A DNA stretch of 64,000 bases from Rosa chinensis. Lineage: Eukaryota > Streptophyta > Magnoliopsida > Rosales > Rosaceae. Where the stretch lies: contig NC_037090.1 in NCBI RefSeq assembly GCF_002994745.2, positions 16,108,001 through 16,172,000 of the forward strand, read 5' to 3'. Under the pieces are notes generated by a model. The model did not search any database and was not told the DNA's origin. It worked only from the letters and a program-made list of their open reading frames with translations. The translations under genes were made by a program, and so were the position numbers. How positions within the stretch are numbered: position 1 is the stretch's first letter; each line of letters opens with the position of its first letter. Shown piece by piece: positions 1 to 10,004 of this stretch.

Positions 1-1122
1 AATACTAAATTTGTGTTCCTTAGAAGGCAAGAATGCATAGCTGTTCTTCTAATGTTAGTATGAATACTGGTACTTGCATAAATTGGGGAATGGTATGAAA
101 AATATGAGGTGTGCAAACAGTCTTGATTTCTAGTTTATGTCAAGCTATTTGATTTGGCACCAGCTTGTGAAGAGGTTAGGGTGAAAAGCACCTAGTTGTA
201 GGAGATTTGCCTGGATAACTTTCCTAGCTGCGCTGCAACAGGATTCAGCTACTTCCATTGCTTTACAAGTGAATATTAGAAATCTTGGCAAATCGTGTGG
301 TCTTGTGATCCTCAAGTCAAAGTTTTGTGTTCCTGACATGGTTTTGCCTGCCGGTCTATTAGTAAAAGAACCCCTGTAGTTCTTTTACTGTCATTTTGGA
401 AAAGACTTCTCAGTGTTATTTAAGTCTTCTGACTTGGTTGAGATTGTACAAAAAGAACTCTTGCTTTCAGCTGATTGTTATTCAAAGAGTCTAATGTGGC
501 AGAGGGTTATCAGTTTGTAGGACTCTCATTTGAGTCCAAATTTCCACAAAGCATGCCTTCAAGATTTACGTCCTAGTTTCTTCCAAGCATGTTTATGATA
601 CAAGTGTTTAAAACATACATACAATTACCATCTCGAAGTCTCAATTACTTAAATGATATTATTGTGTGGATCTCATTCGCCTGTGTGTGAAGGTCTTTTC
701 CTAATTAATAAATGAGTTGTGGAACTGATAAAATATCCATTTATTACTGGGAATAAATTACAGGTAATAGCTGGTTCATCCATTGAAATTTTTTTTGGTT
801 CAAAAAAAAAAACTACATTTCAGCATAAATGGATTAAGAATTTCAGGGTGAAAAAAAAAACTTCGAAACCCGTAGCTGCAGCAAATTCAACCAAATCGAT
901 CCCATCAAATGAATCTTAATTTCATTCTCAAAAAAAAAAAAAAAAAATCTTAATTTACAGTAAAGAACTGTAAGGAAACAAGTAAAATTGGCTGGAAATA
1001 AATGCACAAAATTTTAATTATATCTAAGAATTTTAAAGAGAAACCAAAATCTATTCAATTATCCTCTTATCCAAAATCCTGAAACTCTGGAAGCCCTTTG
1101 CAGCTGTCAGAACCAGGAAACA
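1..1122. other. Intergenic region upstream of the lumen-protein gene
   Basis: AT-rich sequence with no reading frame that resembles a known protein. It presumably contains the promoter and 5' leader of the gene starting at 1123, but I see no TATA box convincing enough to place. The only structured item is an A-tail micro-insertion at 912-956, listed separately. Confidence 0.5.
912..956 (+). repeat. A-tail micro-insertion with 11-bp target duplication
   Basis: The sequence AATCTTAATTT occurs at 912-922 and again at 946-956. Between the copies lie 23 bases, CATTCTC followed by a run of A. This is what an extremely 5'-truncated retroposon (only the end of its tail) would leave after target-primed reverse transcription. 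It is one of several similar scars in the window. Confidence 0.6.
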
Positions 1123-2482
1123 ATGGCATTTCTCCTTCCTCCATGTTCATCTTCCACTTCCCAAACACCCTCACCTCTCTCATTCCATCCACCCATTACG
1201 TCCTCGTCAAATCTCTCTTCAACCCAAATTCCAACCAAATCCAGCAATGACTGGATTTCGAAATTCCGCTCCAAATCTTTAAATTTCGCGCTTTCGGGGG
1301 CTCTCACGCTCGGATTATCTCTCTCAGGCAAGTATTCTCATTTTTCTTCAGTTGCATGCAAGATAAAATATTAGCATACTGAAAACGTCAAAACCCTTTA
1401 CATTTCTGTAGGTGTAGGAGTTGCTCATGCATTAGTTGGGGTGAACAAGCCAGAATTGCTTCCAAAAGAGTTCAGTCCAGTGATTGATGTAGCCGGCTTC
1501 CTCTCCGATGGCCAGGTCTGCTTTATTAATACGAACTGTGGACTGTTGTTGTATTTTTTAGCAATGGGATGAAATTCAAGAATTAAGACCACTCACGTAT
1601 AATGTATGTAAATTTTCAGGAGAAAAGGCTAGCTCAGGAGATTGCTAATATAGAGAAGGATACTGGATTCAAGTTGAGGGTTCTTGCTCAGAACTATCCT
1701 GACACACCAGGTGTGTTTAGTGTTGATAGGAGTTTGGTACTGAGGTTTTGCTTTTGATATTATGGTTCTGATATGGTTTTGGGTGAGATAGTTACAATGT
1801 ATCGATATTGTGTACGTAGGCTTGGCGATTAAAGATTTCTGGCAAGTGGATGATAGAACTATTGTGTTTGTTGCTGATCCCACATTTGGTAAATGATTCA
1901 TACATGCCGGTGTTTTTTTTTTTTTGAACTTTGTCAAGGGGTACCTAAAGGCTTCCTAGGCCCAAGATAAACCGCTTCGGTGCATGTGAAATACTTCAAC
2001 TGTGCATTGCAGCACAGTGCCTGGCCACTTTTACAGCTTCGGGGTTCAAACCTAGGTTGGGGAGCACACCCAACTAGGCAAGAACCACTAGGCCACTTGC
2101 AGTGGTTTTACATGCCAGTGTTATGTGTGCTTATTTTACTACCCCTAAAATGGATCATTTATGCTGATGGTTTTTGAGCAGGCAATATACTAAACTTCAA
2201 TGTGGGAGCTTTGGTTGATCTAGATGTTCCACGTAGCTTTTGGAGTCGTCTGGCTGGGAAGTATGGGAATATGTTTTATTGGAAAGAGAAGGTGAAGTTG
2301 CACGATCCCTTGTAGCTATATTTGTTATGACATTGCATTGCACAGATTTTCTTAGAAAAGAGTATGATTTTATCTGCTGAATGGAACAGGGGGAAGATGG
2401 ATCAATTGAAGCTGCTGTAACTGCAATATCTAACTGCTTGAGAGAACCTGTAGGCTCTAATAATTGCTCCGAGGTAAATTAA
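1123..2482 (+). CDS. Thylakoid lumen 15.0 kDa protein, TPM-domain family (six exons)
   Basis: Exons 1123-1327, 1412-1515, 1620-1710, 1820-1888, 2182-2291 and 2390-2482 join in one frame to 223 codons plus TAA. The first ~70 residues are Ser/Thr/Pro-rich with no acidic residue until the middle. They then carry a hydrophobic Ala/Leu/Gly stretch (ALSGALTLGLSLSG) and AHA, as in a bipartite chloroplast-to-lumen transit peptide. The mature part shows TPM-domain features: ERLAQEI-like helix, FKLRVLAQNYP, FVADPTFG, and NFNVGALVDLDVP followed by FWSRL and GKYGN. It ends in a conserved tail with two cysteines. Length and sequence match, from memory, the Arabidopsis At5g52970 lumen protein; its precise function is not established to my knowledge. 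Intron 1 begins GCAAGT rather than GT. Intron 4 holds a SINE. Exon 6 could instead be spliced at GAG|GTAAAT just before the stop, but the in-frame TAA is simplest. Confidence 0.88.
1328..1411 (+). other. GC-AG intron (intron 1 of the lumen-protein gene)
   Basis: The exon ends ...TCAG and the intron begins GCAAGT, the strong consensus of rare GC donors; it ends TGTAG at 1411. Joining 1327 to 1412 gives an in-frame Gly codon and continues into VGVAHALVG. The nearby GT at 1332-1333 would shift the frame and lead to a premature stop. Confidence 0.85.
1901..2122 (-). mobile_element. tRNA-derived SINE in intron 4
   Basis: A 14-bp direct repeat, TACATGCCRGTGTT with one mismatch, flanks the insert (1901-1914 and 2109-2122). 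Read on the minus strand, the insert starts with TGGCCTAGTGG, a perfect pol III A box. About 35 bases later comes GGTTTGAACCCC, one change from a B box. It ends AAAGTTC plus a poly(A) run (the T run at 1914-1925 on +). This is the structure of a tRNA-derived SINE. It lies antisense to the host gene, between its donor at 1889 and acceptor at 2181, so splicing should be preserved. Confidence 0.8.
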
Positions 2483-2836
2483 TACAAGTGAACCCTGTCG
2501 ATTTGTAAAAAAGATTTTAAAGTAGGAACGTATCATCTTGTTAAATATGTATTGACTACATTTGAGAAATATAGTACTATTGTTATGTTGGTTTTAATTG
2601 TCTCAATTTGGTCTGGCCTCAAGAAGCACTAGTATAGAAAAAGAATATATGGTACTTTTTGTTCCTCCCTTGACGAATGAACTGAACCTTTTCAATTACT
2701 GATGTGCAACGCTTGGTTTCTCTTTCCTTAAGGGGGAACACGTACAACATTATTTACTCCCTTCTTTTTATGAAAAGATGTCAATGGTCTGTACTTTTTA
2801 TAGAGTAGTTAGACTGTCTAGAGTTGAAGATAGATG

Positions 2837-3355
2837 AGCCATGGTTGTTCGCTAAATATAAATTCATAAGCTGGAGCCTCTGGTAAGTCGGACACTTGAT
2901 GAGCAGCTAAGCAAAGAAGAATTGTCAGGAGAATCTGCTTAACCAGCATACTGTGAAATTATGTACGGGTACAGATTCCAGAGTATGCTTCGGAAGAATC
3001 TAAGCAGCCCTTCTGAGCGAGACTGGCTGATTTCTCGATGCTCTCTACATACTATTTACAGAAAGATGAATCATGGTTACAACACAGGAATAACCGCAGA
3101 GTTAGGGAAAGGTGACCCATGGTTATTGACTAAATATCATAAATTCATAAGCTGGAGCCTGCAGTGGAGCTTCTGGTAAGTATGACACTCGATAAGAAGC
3201 TAACAAAGAGGAAATGTCAAGAGAATCTGCATAGCTGGCGATACTGTGAAATTATGTGCGGGAACACATTTCTGAGTATGCTTCGGAATAATCTACACAG
3301 CCCTTCTGACAGACTGGCCGATCTCTCCATGCTCTCTACATACTATTTCCAGAAG
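2837..3355 (+). repeat. Imperfect tandem duplication downstream of the lumen-protein gene
   Basis: The block 2837-3066 recurs at about 3115-3355 with many small differences. Shared stretches include ATAAATTCATAAGCTGGAGCC, ACTGTGAAATTATGT, AGTATGCTTCGGAA and CTCTACATACTATTT. Short reading frames across it are not conserved between the copies, so I read it as non-coding. Confidence 0.75.
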
Positions 3356-3738
3356 GGTCTCTTTGTCAAATCTCCAGAAGCCACAGAGATGTTATTCCAG
3401 ATGAGTTAATCGGCAGATAAAACAGCTCACGAAGTGCTTGAACATAGGCTTGGATGGCAGCATAGAAGTTTCATGATGCCATGGTTAACCACAGAGACTA
3501 TATGATACCAGGGTTTGTTGAGGCCTGGCTGCAGGCTCCTGCTGCATAACTAACAGGTGAAAATCTTGTTTCTTCCACACTGGAAACCAATTTGGCCCCA
3601 TTCCATGTCAATTTCAAGTGGGCATGGAAATGGAAACAAGTTTGATGGGAAAGTCTCATCCTACCTGATGCAATGAGCTCTTCAATGTGTCAAGGTATCT
3701 CGAGTCTATACCCCATTATTAATCAGTCACACCCATTT

Positions 3739-3895
3739 TGAAAGATTGTAGCTGTAAATTTATGTGAATCTAGTGAGGAAAGAATACGATTGCATTTTCT
3801 GGATGAAACAACGGGAAGATGCAGCAATTTAAGCTAATGGGTCACAGAGAACCTGTAGGTTCTCATATGCTTTGAAGTAATAATAAACAATGGAA
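3739..3895 (+). pseudogene. Degenerate duplicate of intron 5/exon 6 of the lumen-protein gene
   Basis: The stretch resembles 2320-2490. It keeps GAAAGA.TA.GATT....TTTTCTG.ATGAA.CA, then GGGAAGATG.A, then AGAGAACCTGTAGG.TCT, then a decayed version of the exon end. The reading frame is broken, and the splice acceptor AACAG|GG has become AACGGG. This is an inactive partial copy of the last exon about 1.4 kb downstream of the original, probably from the local duplication that also made the 2837-3355 repeat. Confidence 0.6.
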
Positions 3896-4270
3896 ATGTA
3901 GCACATTTGCAGCTTCTGAAATATGTATGACAGCGTTGAAGAAATGGCACATCTTGCTTCATCTTACCATTACCAATGTGCTATCTAGCAGTTACAAAAT
4001 TTACCATCACCCAAGATCATGGCACATGCGGCCGTTTAGAGAAGAGCGCCTGGCCTCCCACGAACAAGACCATTCTCCAAAACCATTGAATGAGGGAACT
4101 AACACCAAATTATGCCAAGTAAACTCAACTCTTAGTGTACTAAATGATGTTAACATAATTACAAGGTAATGGCATGAAACTTCAATTCAGCCCAAAAACT
4201 GATGTTAAGGCAATGTTATCAAATTTACAAAGGAATCCCCTCATTTAATGGCATGAAACTTGCACATAAA
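3896..4270. other. Non-coding stretch next to nest 1
   Basis: No recognised gene. Short open frames here have no familiar motif. The segment lies between the lumen-gene duplicate and the distal end of the cyclin-T copy, whose downstream sequence it may include. Confidence 0.4.
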
Positions 4271-4336
4271 TTAACAAAGCGTATGACTAGCTAGCTTGGT
4301 TTTTACTCTGCAGATCTTGCTTTGCATCCTCTGAAT
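4271..4336 (-). pseudogene. Cyclin-T-like pseudogene, distal (C-terminal) piece
   Basis: On the minus strand this continues the frame broken at 20400 by the hAT element. The codons ...GAG GTC ATT CAG AG join directly to GATGCAAAGC here once one copy of the target duplication CTCTGAAT is removed. They run about 20 codons to a TAA at 4273-4271. It is the tail of the cyclin fold, separated from the rest by 16 kb of inserted transposons. Confidence 0.7.
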
Positions 4337-4617
4337 CAATGTTTTAAAAGGCTGAGGCGTAGCCGGGAGAGCCTTAGCAAGGCGTTCGCCTTGAGGCGTA
4401 AGGCGTAAGCCTTACGTATAAATTTCCTGTATCTACTTACAGAACTAGTCTTATACATAGAACATGTATTGTAACCAAAAAAACATTATAAATTGTCATC
4501 CATTCATAATAAGCAAGTACTAAAACCATATGATTCAACAAAATCACCAAACCTATAATAAATTCAAAGATATAAAGTTGAAAGACCAAAGAAGAACAAT
4601 AATTATTGAAATCAACT

Positions 4618-4742
4618 TCATCCTTGGAAATCATCATCCTCATCAATTAGAAGACCACCATCCAAACTATCATCACCCAAACTATCACCACCATCACTAT
4701 CACCTCCATCACTGCCACCTTCATCACTATCATCACCATGGT
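4618..4742 (-). pseudogene. Acidic C-terminal tail of the hAT-1 transposase, cut off by the CACTA insertion
   Basis: On the minus strand this encodes a low-complexity acidic tail of repeated DD, DGGDS and DDSLDGG units, ending DDDFQG and TGA at 4620-4618. Removing the CACTA element and one GGT joins it in frame to the coding stretch ending at 16680 (NPLFEH followed by HGDDSDE). The His-rich reading on the opposite strand is only the shadow of this tail. Confidence 0.8.
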
Positions 4743-4768
4743 CACTACTAGAATTATGGCCCCAGACA

Positions 4769-5420
4769 TCGGCCAAAAACCGATGAGAAACAAAAACTCA
4801 ACCGATGTCTTTGTGGGTGATGAGAAAGATCCGGAAAATGCAGACATCGGTTTTTAGCCGATGTCTAGTATTTGTGTAGACATCGGTTCCTAATTATAAA
4901 TCGATGTAAATAGGTTTAAATGATAACAAACTTACATGTTTTACTATTGTTAAACCCACATTTTATTGTATTTAATGCTTAAAGAAATATAGATTACACA
5001 ACACAAGTTTGCGTTTTAACATCGTTATTGATTTAAGAACCGATGACTGATACTGTTACAGACATCGGTTCCCATTTTGGAACTGATGTCTAGTACTCTG
5101 TAACATATCGTTTTCGACAAAAAATTGATGTCTATATATTTTAATAACATCGATTTCCATTTTGGAAATGATGTCTGGTACTCAGTAACATATCGTTTTC
5201 GACGAAAAATCGATGTCTGTATATTTTAGTAACATCGATTTCCATTTTGGAACTGATGTCTGGTACTCAGTAACATATCATTTTCGACAAAAAATCGATG
5301 TTTGTATATTTCAATAACATCGATTTTCATTTTGGAACTGATGTATCTGTATTACTAGACATCAGTTTTTATGGTTAAAACTGATTTCAACTTTATATCT
5401 AGACATCATACTAGAGAAAG
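4769..5420. repeat. Left subterminal repeat array of the CACTA element
   Basis: The array has many copies, in both orientations, of an ACATCGGTT / AACCGATGT core. From about 5060 it becomes tandem units of roughly 80 bp: ATCGATGTCTGTATATTT, then AACATCGATTTCCATTTTGG, then AACTGATGTCTGGTACTCAG. A shorter related array is at 16530-16660. In CACTA elements such arrays are the binding sites of the TNPA-type protein; that role here is inference. Confidence 0.8.
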
Positions 5421-6779
5421 TACGTCCGCGCGATGCTGCAGGTTTAGGCGATAAGAGTAGTAATCACAATCTTATAATGTTTGCCGAATATGCTATCGTT
5501 TTACATATCATAAAAGCTTGTTCACAAACTTTTTCACTAACTCTTACAAACTCTCTCTAATTCTTCCATTATCAAATCTATACATTCCTCTATTTCTGCC
5601 TTACAGATCACCAGCCTCTTCCACATTGTAAGTTGAATTAGATGCAAGAGAATACTTCTGTGTGGCTGAAAATTCCAGCATGCCCAACCTATATATAATC
5701 TCCTCCATTTTGGCTACAAGGGACGAATATGCCACAGCCAACAATTCCATAGTCAAAGCTTTGTTTTCTTTTCTTCTTTCACGTTTGCTCTTCTCTTCGT
5801 GAAAAGTATCTACACAACTACAAAATTCAAAAATCAATGATCAATGATCAATTCATGACAAAACAAACATAACAAAAATCAATCACTGTATATCACTAAA
5901 AATACAATCTTCCAATTACAAAAACACCTCTAATAATCCCTTGTTAAAGACTTAAAGTCACCCCTGAGAAGAAGAGGATCTGATTAAAAAATAAGAAGTG
6001 TTAAAACACATATCGTATCCAATAATACATAAAACAAAACATAAATGCACAGGAAGCAGATAACTTAGCAAGAAGAGTAGATGTAAAATACACTCACATT
6101 TCCCATTGCAAGTAATCCCTTGTCAAAGAAAAAAATCATTCCCAAGAATGAGAAAAATACGTCAAATCCTGTCAATCCCAGTCCGATCTCTGTCTCATTT
6201 CAAAATTGCATGAATTAGAGGTGACACCAAAAGTTCAAATACATCAAATATAGCTCAACTGGCAATCAATCCAACCTTTCTCAATGAAATTTGACACCCA
6301 GTAAGAAGAGGCAGGACAAGCAATGCAGTATAAAACATACTGGAGTAAACAGAAATGTGCAGTAAAACATTAATAGGTTTGACTAAATAAAACCTACCAG
6401 TGGAGTTTAATCTTGAAAGCCATTTACACAAACAGAAATCAAGTCCATGAACTTCAGCGGAAACTTGCATAACCATGTTACAACCATGTTAATCACTTCG
6501 CTTCATGATAGTCTATCATGATACCCCAAAAAAAAAAAAATCAATCTCATCAAAGATTCACAAATGAGCAACACCAACTGAAAGCAAATTCAAATTCAGT
6601 GTGTGCATAATAGAGTGAAGGAGAGAGAGTCACAGGAAGTCATTGAGTAATAGGTACACAACCTTCAAGATACAAAGCAAAAACACTAACACATGGAAAC
6701 AGTGAAATTGAAGCATAAACCTCATAGTGTATTGAGATAAGACCTGGAAGTGCCATCAAAGAGAAGAGGTGGGTTGAAA
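5421..6779. other. CACTA internal region, unidentified
   Basis: A minus-strand frame at 5601-5837 has a coding-like helical segment (MELLAVAYSSLVAKMEE, then LGMLEFSATQKYSLAS) that I cannot assign. It may be another captured exon. Frames at 6255-6476 resemble nothing familiar. The rest looks like intron or filler. Confidence 0.35.
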
Positions 6780-6954
6780 GTGGCATATCTAACAATGCTT
6801 GCCTTAGCTCAACTAAATCAATATACTCACTTCCATCCTTGTCGTAGAATATAAATGCTCTCCAGAGATGTTCATCATTCTCCAATTTTTGCAAGTGAAT
6901 TGTAACTGCTGCGAACTCTGCATAATCCAGAAATTCATTCCCATCAACATCAGC
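6780..6954 (-). pseudogene. Captured calcium-dependent protein kinase exon (EF-hands 2 and 3)
   Basis: Just after a TTTGCATAG splice acceptor (6955-6956 on the minus strand) the translation reads [14 protein letters not shown], then [14 protein letters not shown], then [19 protein letters not shown]. These are two canonical calcium-binding loops separated by the linker typical of plant CDPKs. The right boundary is an intron-exon junction, so the capture took genomic DNA with introns. No EF-hand 4 follows. Subfamily not assigned. Confidence 0.8.
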
Positions 6955-7099
6955 CTATGCAAAGAGAAGACAGAAGGCATTATTTTAATTGTTGAATAGA
7001 TTGTATATATTAAAGATACATAAGCCGTTACATAATGTTAAAAATTTGTTAGAAGCAAAGCTATCGTGATTTTAGTTTTCAAATGAAATTAAAGCACAC

Positions 7100-7281
7100 A
7101 CCTTATCACTTCCATCAGCATCTTAACCTCTCGTTCAGCCAACTGCAAACCAACCTTTTCAAGACCAGTCTTCAATTCCTCGTAAGTTACTTTACCATCT
7201 TTATCAGCGTCCATCAATGTGAACATGTCCCTGATTACTTCTACTTCGTTAACAAAAGTGTTCTGCAATTCTTGCAGCATT
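7100..7281 (-). pseudogene. Captured CDPK exon (EF-hand 1)
   Basis: The minus-strand reading has [19 protein letters not shown] followed by [13 protein letters not shown] and [12 protein letters not shown]. This is the first EF-hand of the calmodulin-like domain of a CDPK. The loop [12 protein letters not shown] has all calcium-liganding positions. It is followed by an intron, and the next exon (6954) continues with ADVDG, the family order. The sequence just before VEV is not the usual autoinhibitory helix, so the 5' part of the exon has diverged or been replaced. Confidence 0.8.
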
Positions 7282-7379
7282 TGATAGAAAAAGAAAATTT
7301 CACATAATCACATATTTCGTGAATCATATATCACTTGCAATAGTAGTCAATACTGAGACTCATAAACAGATGCTTACCC

Positions 7380-7500
7380 ATAAATTTATTTATTACTGAG
7401 AACTGCTTACTACTGAAAACTGCTTGAGCCTGGGCTTTGCAATATCTCCTAATGGAAAATTTGGGGCTTTCTTTGTGTTTTGTAACCATGGATGTTCTGT
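7380..7500 (-). pseudogene. Captured CDPK exon (end of kinase domain/junction)
   Basis: On the minus strand, after an ATTACAG acceptor, the frame reads [19 protein letters not shown] then PRLKQFSV. These are the HPW motif and junction region at the end of the CDPK kinase domain. A near-perfect short tandem duplication (AGCAGTTTTCAGTA/AGCAGTTCTCAGTA) sits at its end and disturbs the frame. With the two exons to its left it forms a collinear three-exon CDPK fragment. Confidence 0.75.
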
Positions 7501-7570
7501 AATCACAAAAATCAAGGAAAACTTCAGGTCACATATTTCATGAAATGAAATCATGTTGCAGATATATTTT

Positions 7571-7654
7571 AACCTCATAGCAGCAAAGACATGCACAAAA
7601 TTCTTCTTTAAAGAAAAGTTTATTTTAACCTCATAGCAGCAAAGACATGCACAT
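7571..7654. repeat. Short direct duplication between two captured exons
   Basis: TAACCTCATAGCAGCAAAGACATGCACA-type sequence of about 28 bp occurs at 7571-7598 and again at 7627-7654, 56 bp apart. It lies exactly between the transporter exon and the CDPK exon, so it may mark the junction at which the two captured fragments were joined. Confidence 0.7.
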
Positions 7655-7656
7655 AA

Positions 7657-7731
7657 CCATGTTGCATTCCTCGAAGAAGTAATTGGAAGCCACTCATTAA
7701 TTGCCTTTTCCTTGGCTAATTTTTCATCCAT
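7657..7731 (-). pseudogene. Captured exon of an LHT-type amino-acid transporter
   Basis: After a TTGATAG splice acceptor the minus strand encodes [15 protein letters not shown] then ITSSRNATW. Lysine/histidine transporters (LHT1 group, AAAP family) carry the sequence [16 protein letters not shown] just before their first membrane helix, so this is the N-terminal cytoplasmic segment of such a transporter. Homology stops at TW, before any membrane segment. It lies directly upstream of the CDPK fragment in the same orientation, so a read-through transcript would be a transporter-kinase chimera. Confidence 0.7.
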
Positions 7732-7739
7732 CTATCAAA

Positions 7740-9203
7740 AACGGTGAACACAATTTAGTGCACAAATTTAGTGGATGCAACCGTGTTGGATCTGCTTTCA
7801 TGAGAATCAACAAAAAAAAATGTACACTAAATTGAGCACTAATCATTATTGTTTTTGAAAAATTAGCTCCGTGGTGAAAATCAAAGTTGAAGTACAAGAC
7901 AAGGTGCCGTAGGCCCTGGGGTAATTAGAACCAGTGGTGAAGTCAAATATAATTGAGGTACAATTTGGTTCCATCCAGTAGATTGCAATTCTCTCAAAGA
8001 ATAGATACACACCAACATACAAAAAAATAAATATTATCAATGTACGATAAGTTGATTTGTTATTACAAAGTGGGAATACTTCTCATAGATATCACCATTG
8101 CAAGAGTTGTAGTACAAAAGATTCCCTTCAGTTAAACCTAATGAAGGTATTTGAAGAAACTATTTGACCAAGAGGTCAGATTTGTTGTTCAAAAATCAAA
8201 ATAGAAGCAACACTCTTTGTTTCTATAAAACAATCATCTGGCAGATAACATCACAGTGAAATCCAACTCCACATTTTATGTCAGTTTACATTCATTGTTA
8301 TAATATTAGGCAAGTTTAATTCTGTTTGAGGCTTCAGCTATAATCCTAATTTCTAATCAATCAAATCCAACAAAAAGTTTCCAATTACTGAATCTATAAG
8401 CCTTGCCATCTTCTTCTCAGAATAAAAAAAGAGATATAAATGTACTCTTATGGTTACAGAAACCAAAGACTAAATTAAGAGCAGGAAGCTATAGTACAGA
8501 TCCGATTAAAGACTGAACTTACATCTGCATTGAATGATAGCTAGCTAGGTACATCTAATTGAATTTTTGTGTAGTTGTGCAAAGTTAAACGCAGGAAAGT
8601 TAAAAATAAAACTGAAAGTTAACCACATTGCAGGTAGGTAGTGTAAATTCATCATTGATCCAAACCCAAAGTCAAAACAGAAAGGCAAAAAGTGACTGAT
8701 GCAATTCGAACCCAGAAATCCAGAAGGACAAAACAGATCACATATCCAATTTTCATCTCATATCAGTCATATATGTATAGCGTATAGCAAAAGAAACAGA
8801 TGCAATTCGAACCCAGAAATCGAAGCAAGAAAGATGGCAGCAACTTACCAAGATTGAAGTTTCAGAAATCGAGTCGAAAACTGAAATTGAAGCTGCTTCA
8901 CCTAGTAGAGTTCGAGCCAAACCCAGACTTGAAGATTGAAAATTGAATACCCAGAAGCAGAAATTAAGAGGAAGCCATAAATCAATTAAAGAGTGAAGAC
9001 CCAGAAGCAGAAATTAAGGGAAATAGAAACCCAGACTCACCGCGCACCGTCAGTCCATCACGGCGTCACCGTCAAAGAAAGAAAAGGCGTCGTGCGGCCG
9101 TGCCGGGGAGAGACACAGAGAGAGAGAGAGAGAGAGAGAGGAGAGTGAGGCGGCGGGAGAGAGAGAGAGGCGAGCTTTAGAACCATGCTGGCATTTGGTG
9201 CTC
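7740..9203. other. CACTA internal region up to the copia insertion
   Basis: AT-rich with no coding match. The last 400 bases (8800-9180) are leader-like, with repeated ACCCAGAAGCAGAAATTAA and ACCCAGAAATC motifs. They end in a GC-rich segment with a (GA)n run at 9116-9140 and a second GA-rich run at 9155-9171. These may be the captured promoter/5' leader of a minus-strand gene; that is inference. Confidence 0.4.
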
Positions 9204-9333
9204 ACAGTAGCACATGAGGGGACAACCCGTGCACTACATCAAAAGGAGACAGCTCGTGCTCTCACCCAAGTACAAAAGACAAAGCATGCTAATGTCCGTC
9301 CTCCAAGACAAGTCTTGTCTGCATGTTCTATCA
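9204..9333 (-). repeat. Truncated 3' LTR of copia-1
   Basis: Identical to 16026-16155, ending ...GTTCTATCA next to the polypurine tract. The distal 172 bp present in the other LTR are missing and are replaced by unrelated sequence (GGCATTTGGTGCTC). A deletion removed the outer end after insertion. Confidence 0.9.
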
Positions 9334-9366
9334 TTCCCCTCCCTTAAACTAATGCGTTTTGAGCAA

Positions 9367-9533
9367 TTAGTTTACATCCATCACGTCACAAACTCCCATC
9401 TGAGCACGTAGTCGTTGAAAAGCTTCCAACTTCAACGGTTTAGTTAGCAAATCTGCTAGCTGTTCATGTGAACCACACTGCACAAGTTCTACAGCACCAT
9501 CTTGAGTTAAGTTACAAAGAAAATGAAATCTTA
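9367..9533 (-). CDS. copia-1 polyprotein, C-terminal end beyond the hAT-2 insertion
   Basis: On the minus strand the frame resumes as IDVRFHFLCN, then LVQCGSHEQLADLLTKPL, and ends MGVCDVMDVN and TAG. This is the end of the copia RNase H/integrase-recognition region (the ADxLTKPL motif is typical). It is in frame with HID at 11851 once hAT-2 and one copy of CGTCAATG are removed. The polyprotein was therefore probably intact until hAT-2 inserted. Confidence 0.85.
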
Positions 9534-10004
9534 CGTCAATGTAGGGCTGGGCATTTAAGCCCGAAAACCCGCAAATCCGAACCGGCCCGTCAAAACCCGA
9601 CCCGTTCGGGCCGGGCCCTATTTTTTTTTTGTCGAAACGGTCCGGGCCCGGGCCTTGACTTTCAAACAAACGGTTCGGGCCGGGCCTTGTCTTTCAAAGT
9701 GACAAAAGCCCGTCAGGCCCGTCTAAGAGATTAAAGTACAGATGTCCTTGTATTATTAGTCATAATATAGAGAGTAAAATCCTCATCATAGGATCGAATA
9801 CACAAGATTATATTCTACACTCAAATACCTAAAACCTAATGTTCAGCCTTCATTTCTAATCTCTACAAGATCTCGTGTGTTCAGGCCGCCTCCTCCACAT
9901 TTCTAATCTCCAGTCGATATGAACACAGAACACACATGATTCATGCTGCTCAGTTTCTCCATAGCTGGGCCGTCTCCTCCGCCGATGCTGTGAAGCCCAG
10001 ACGC

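Noticed and set aside
2961..3409. Two similar short plus-strand proteins (MLRKNLSSPSERD / MLRNNLHSPSDRL)
   Set aside because: The similarity comes from an imperfect DNA duplication with indels; frames shift between copies and there is no known domain.
4530..4751. His/Pro-rich reading frame (HHHP repeats) as a metal-binding peptide
   Set aside because: It is the antisense of the acidic tail of the hAT-1 transposase and crosses the CACTA boundary at 4743.
5060..5350. Regular repeat array as a CRISPR
   Set aside because: The repeats are the palindromic subterminal repeats of a plant CACTA transposon and there are no unique spacers of constant length.
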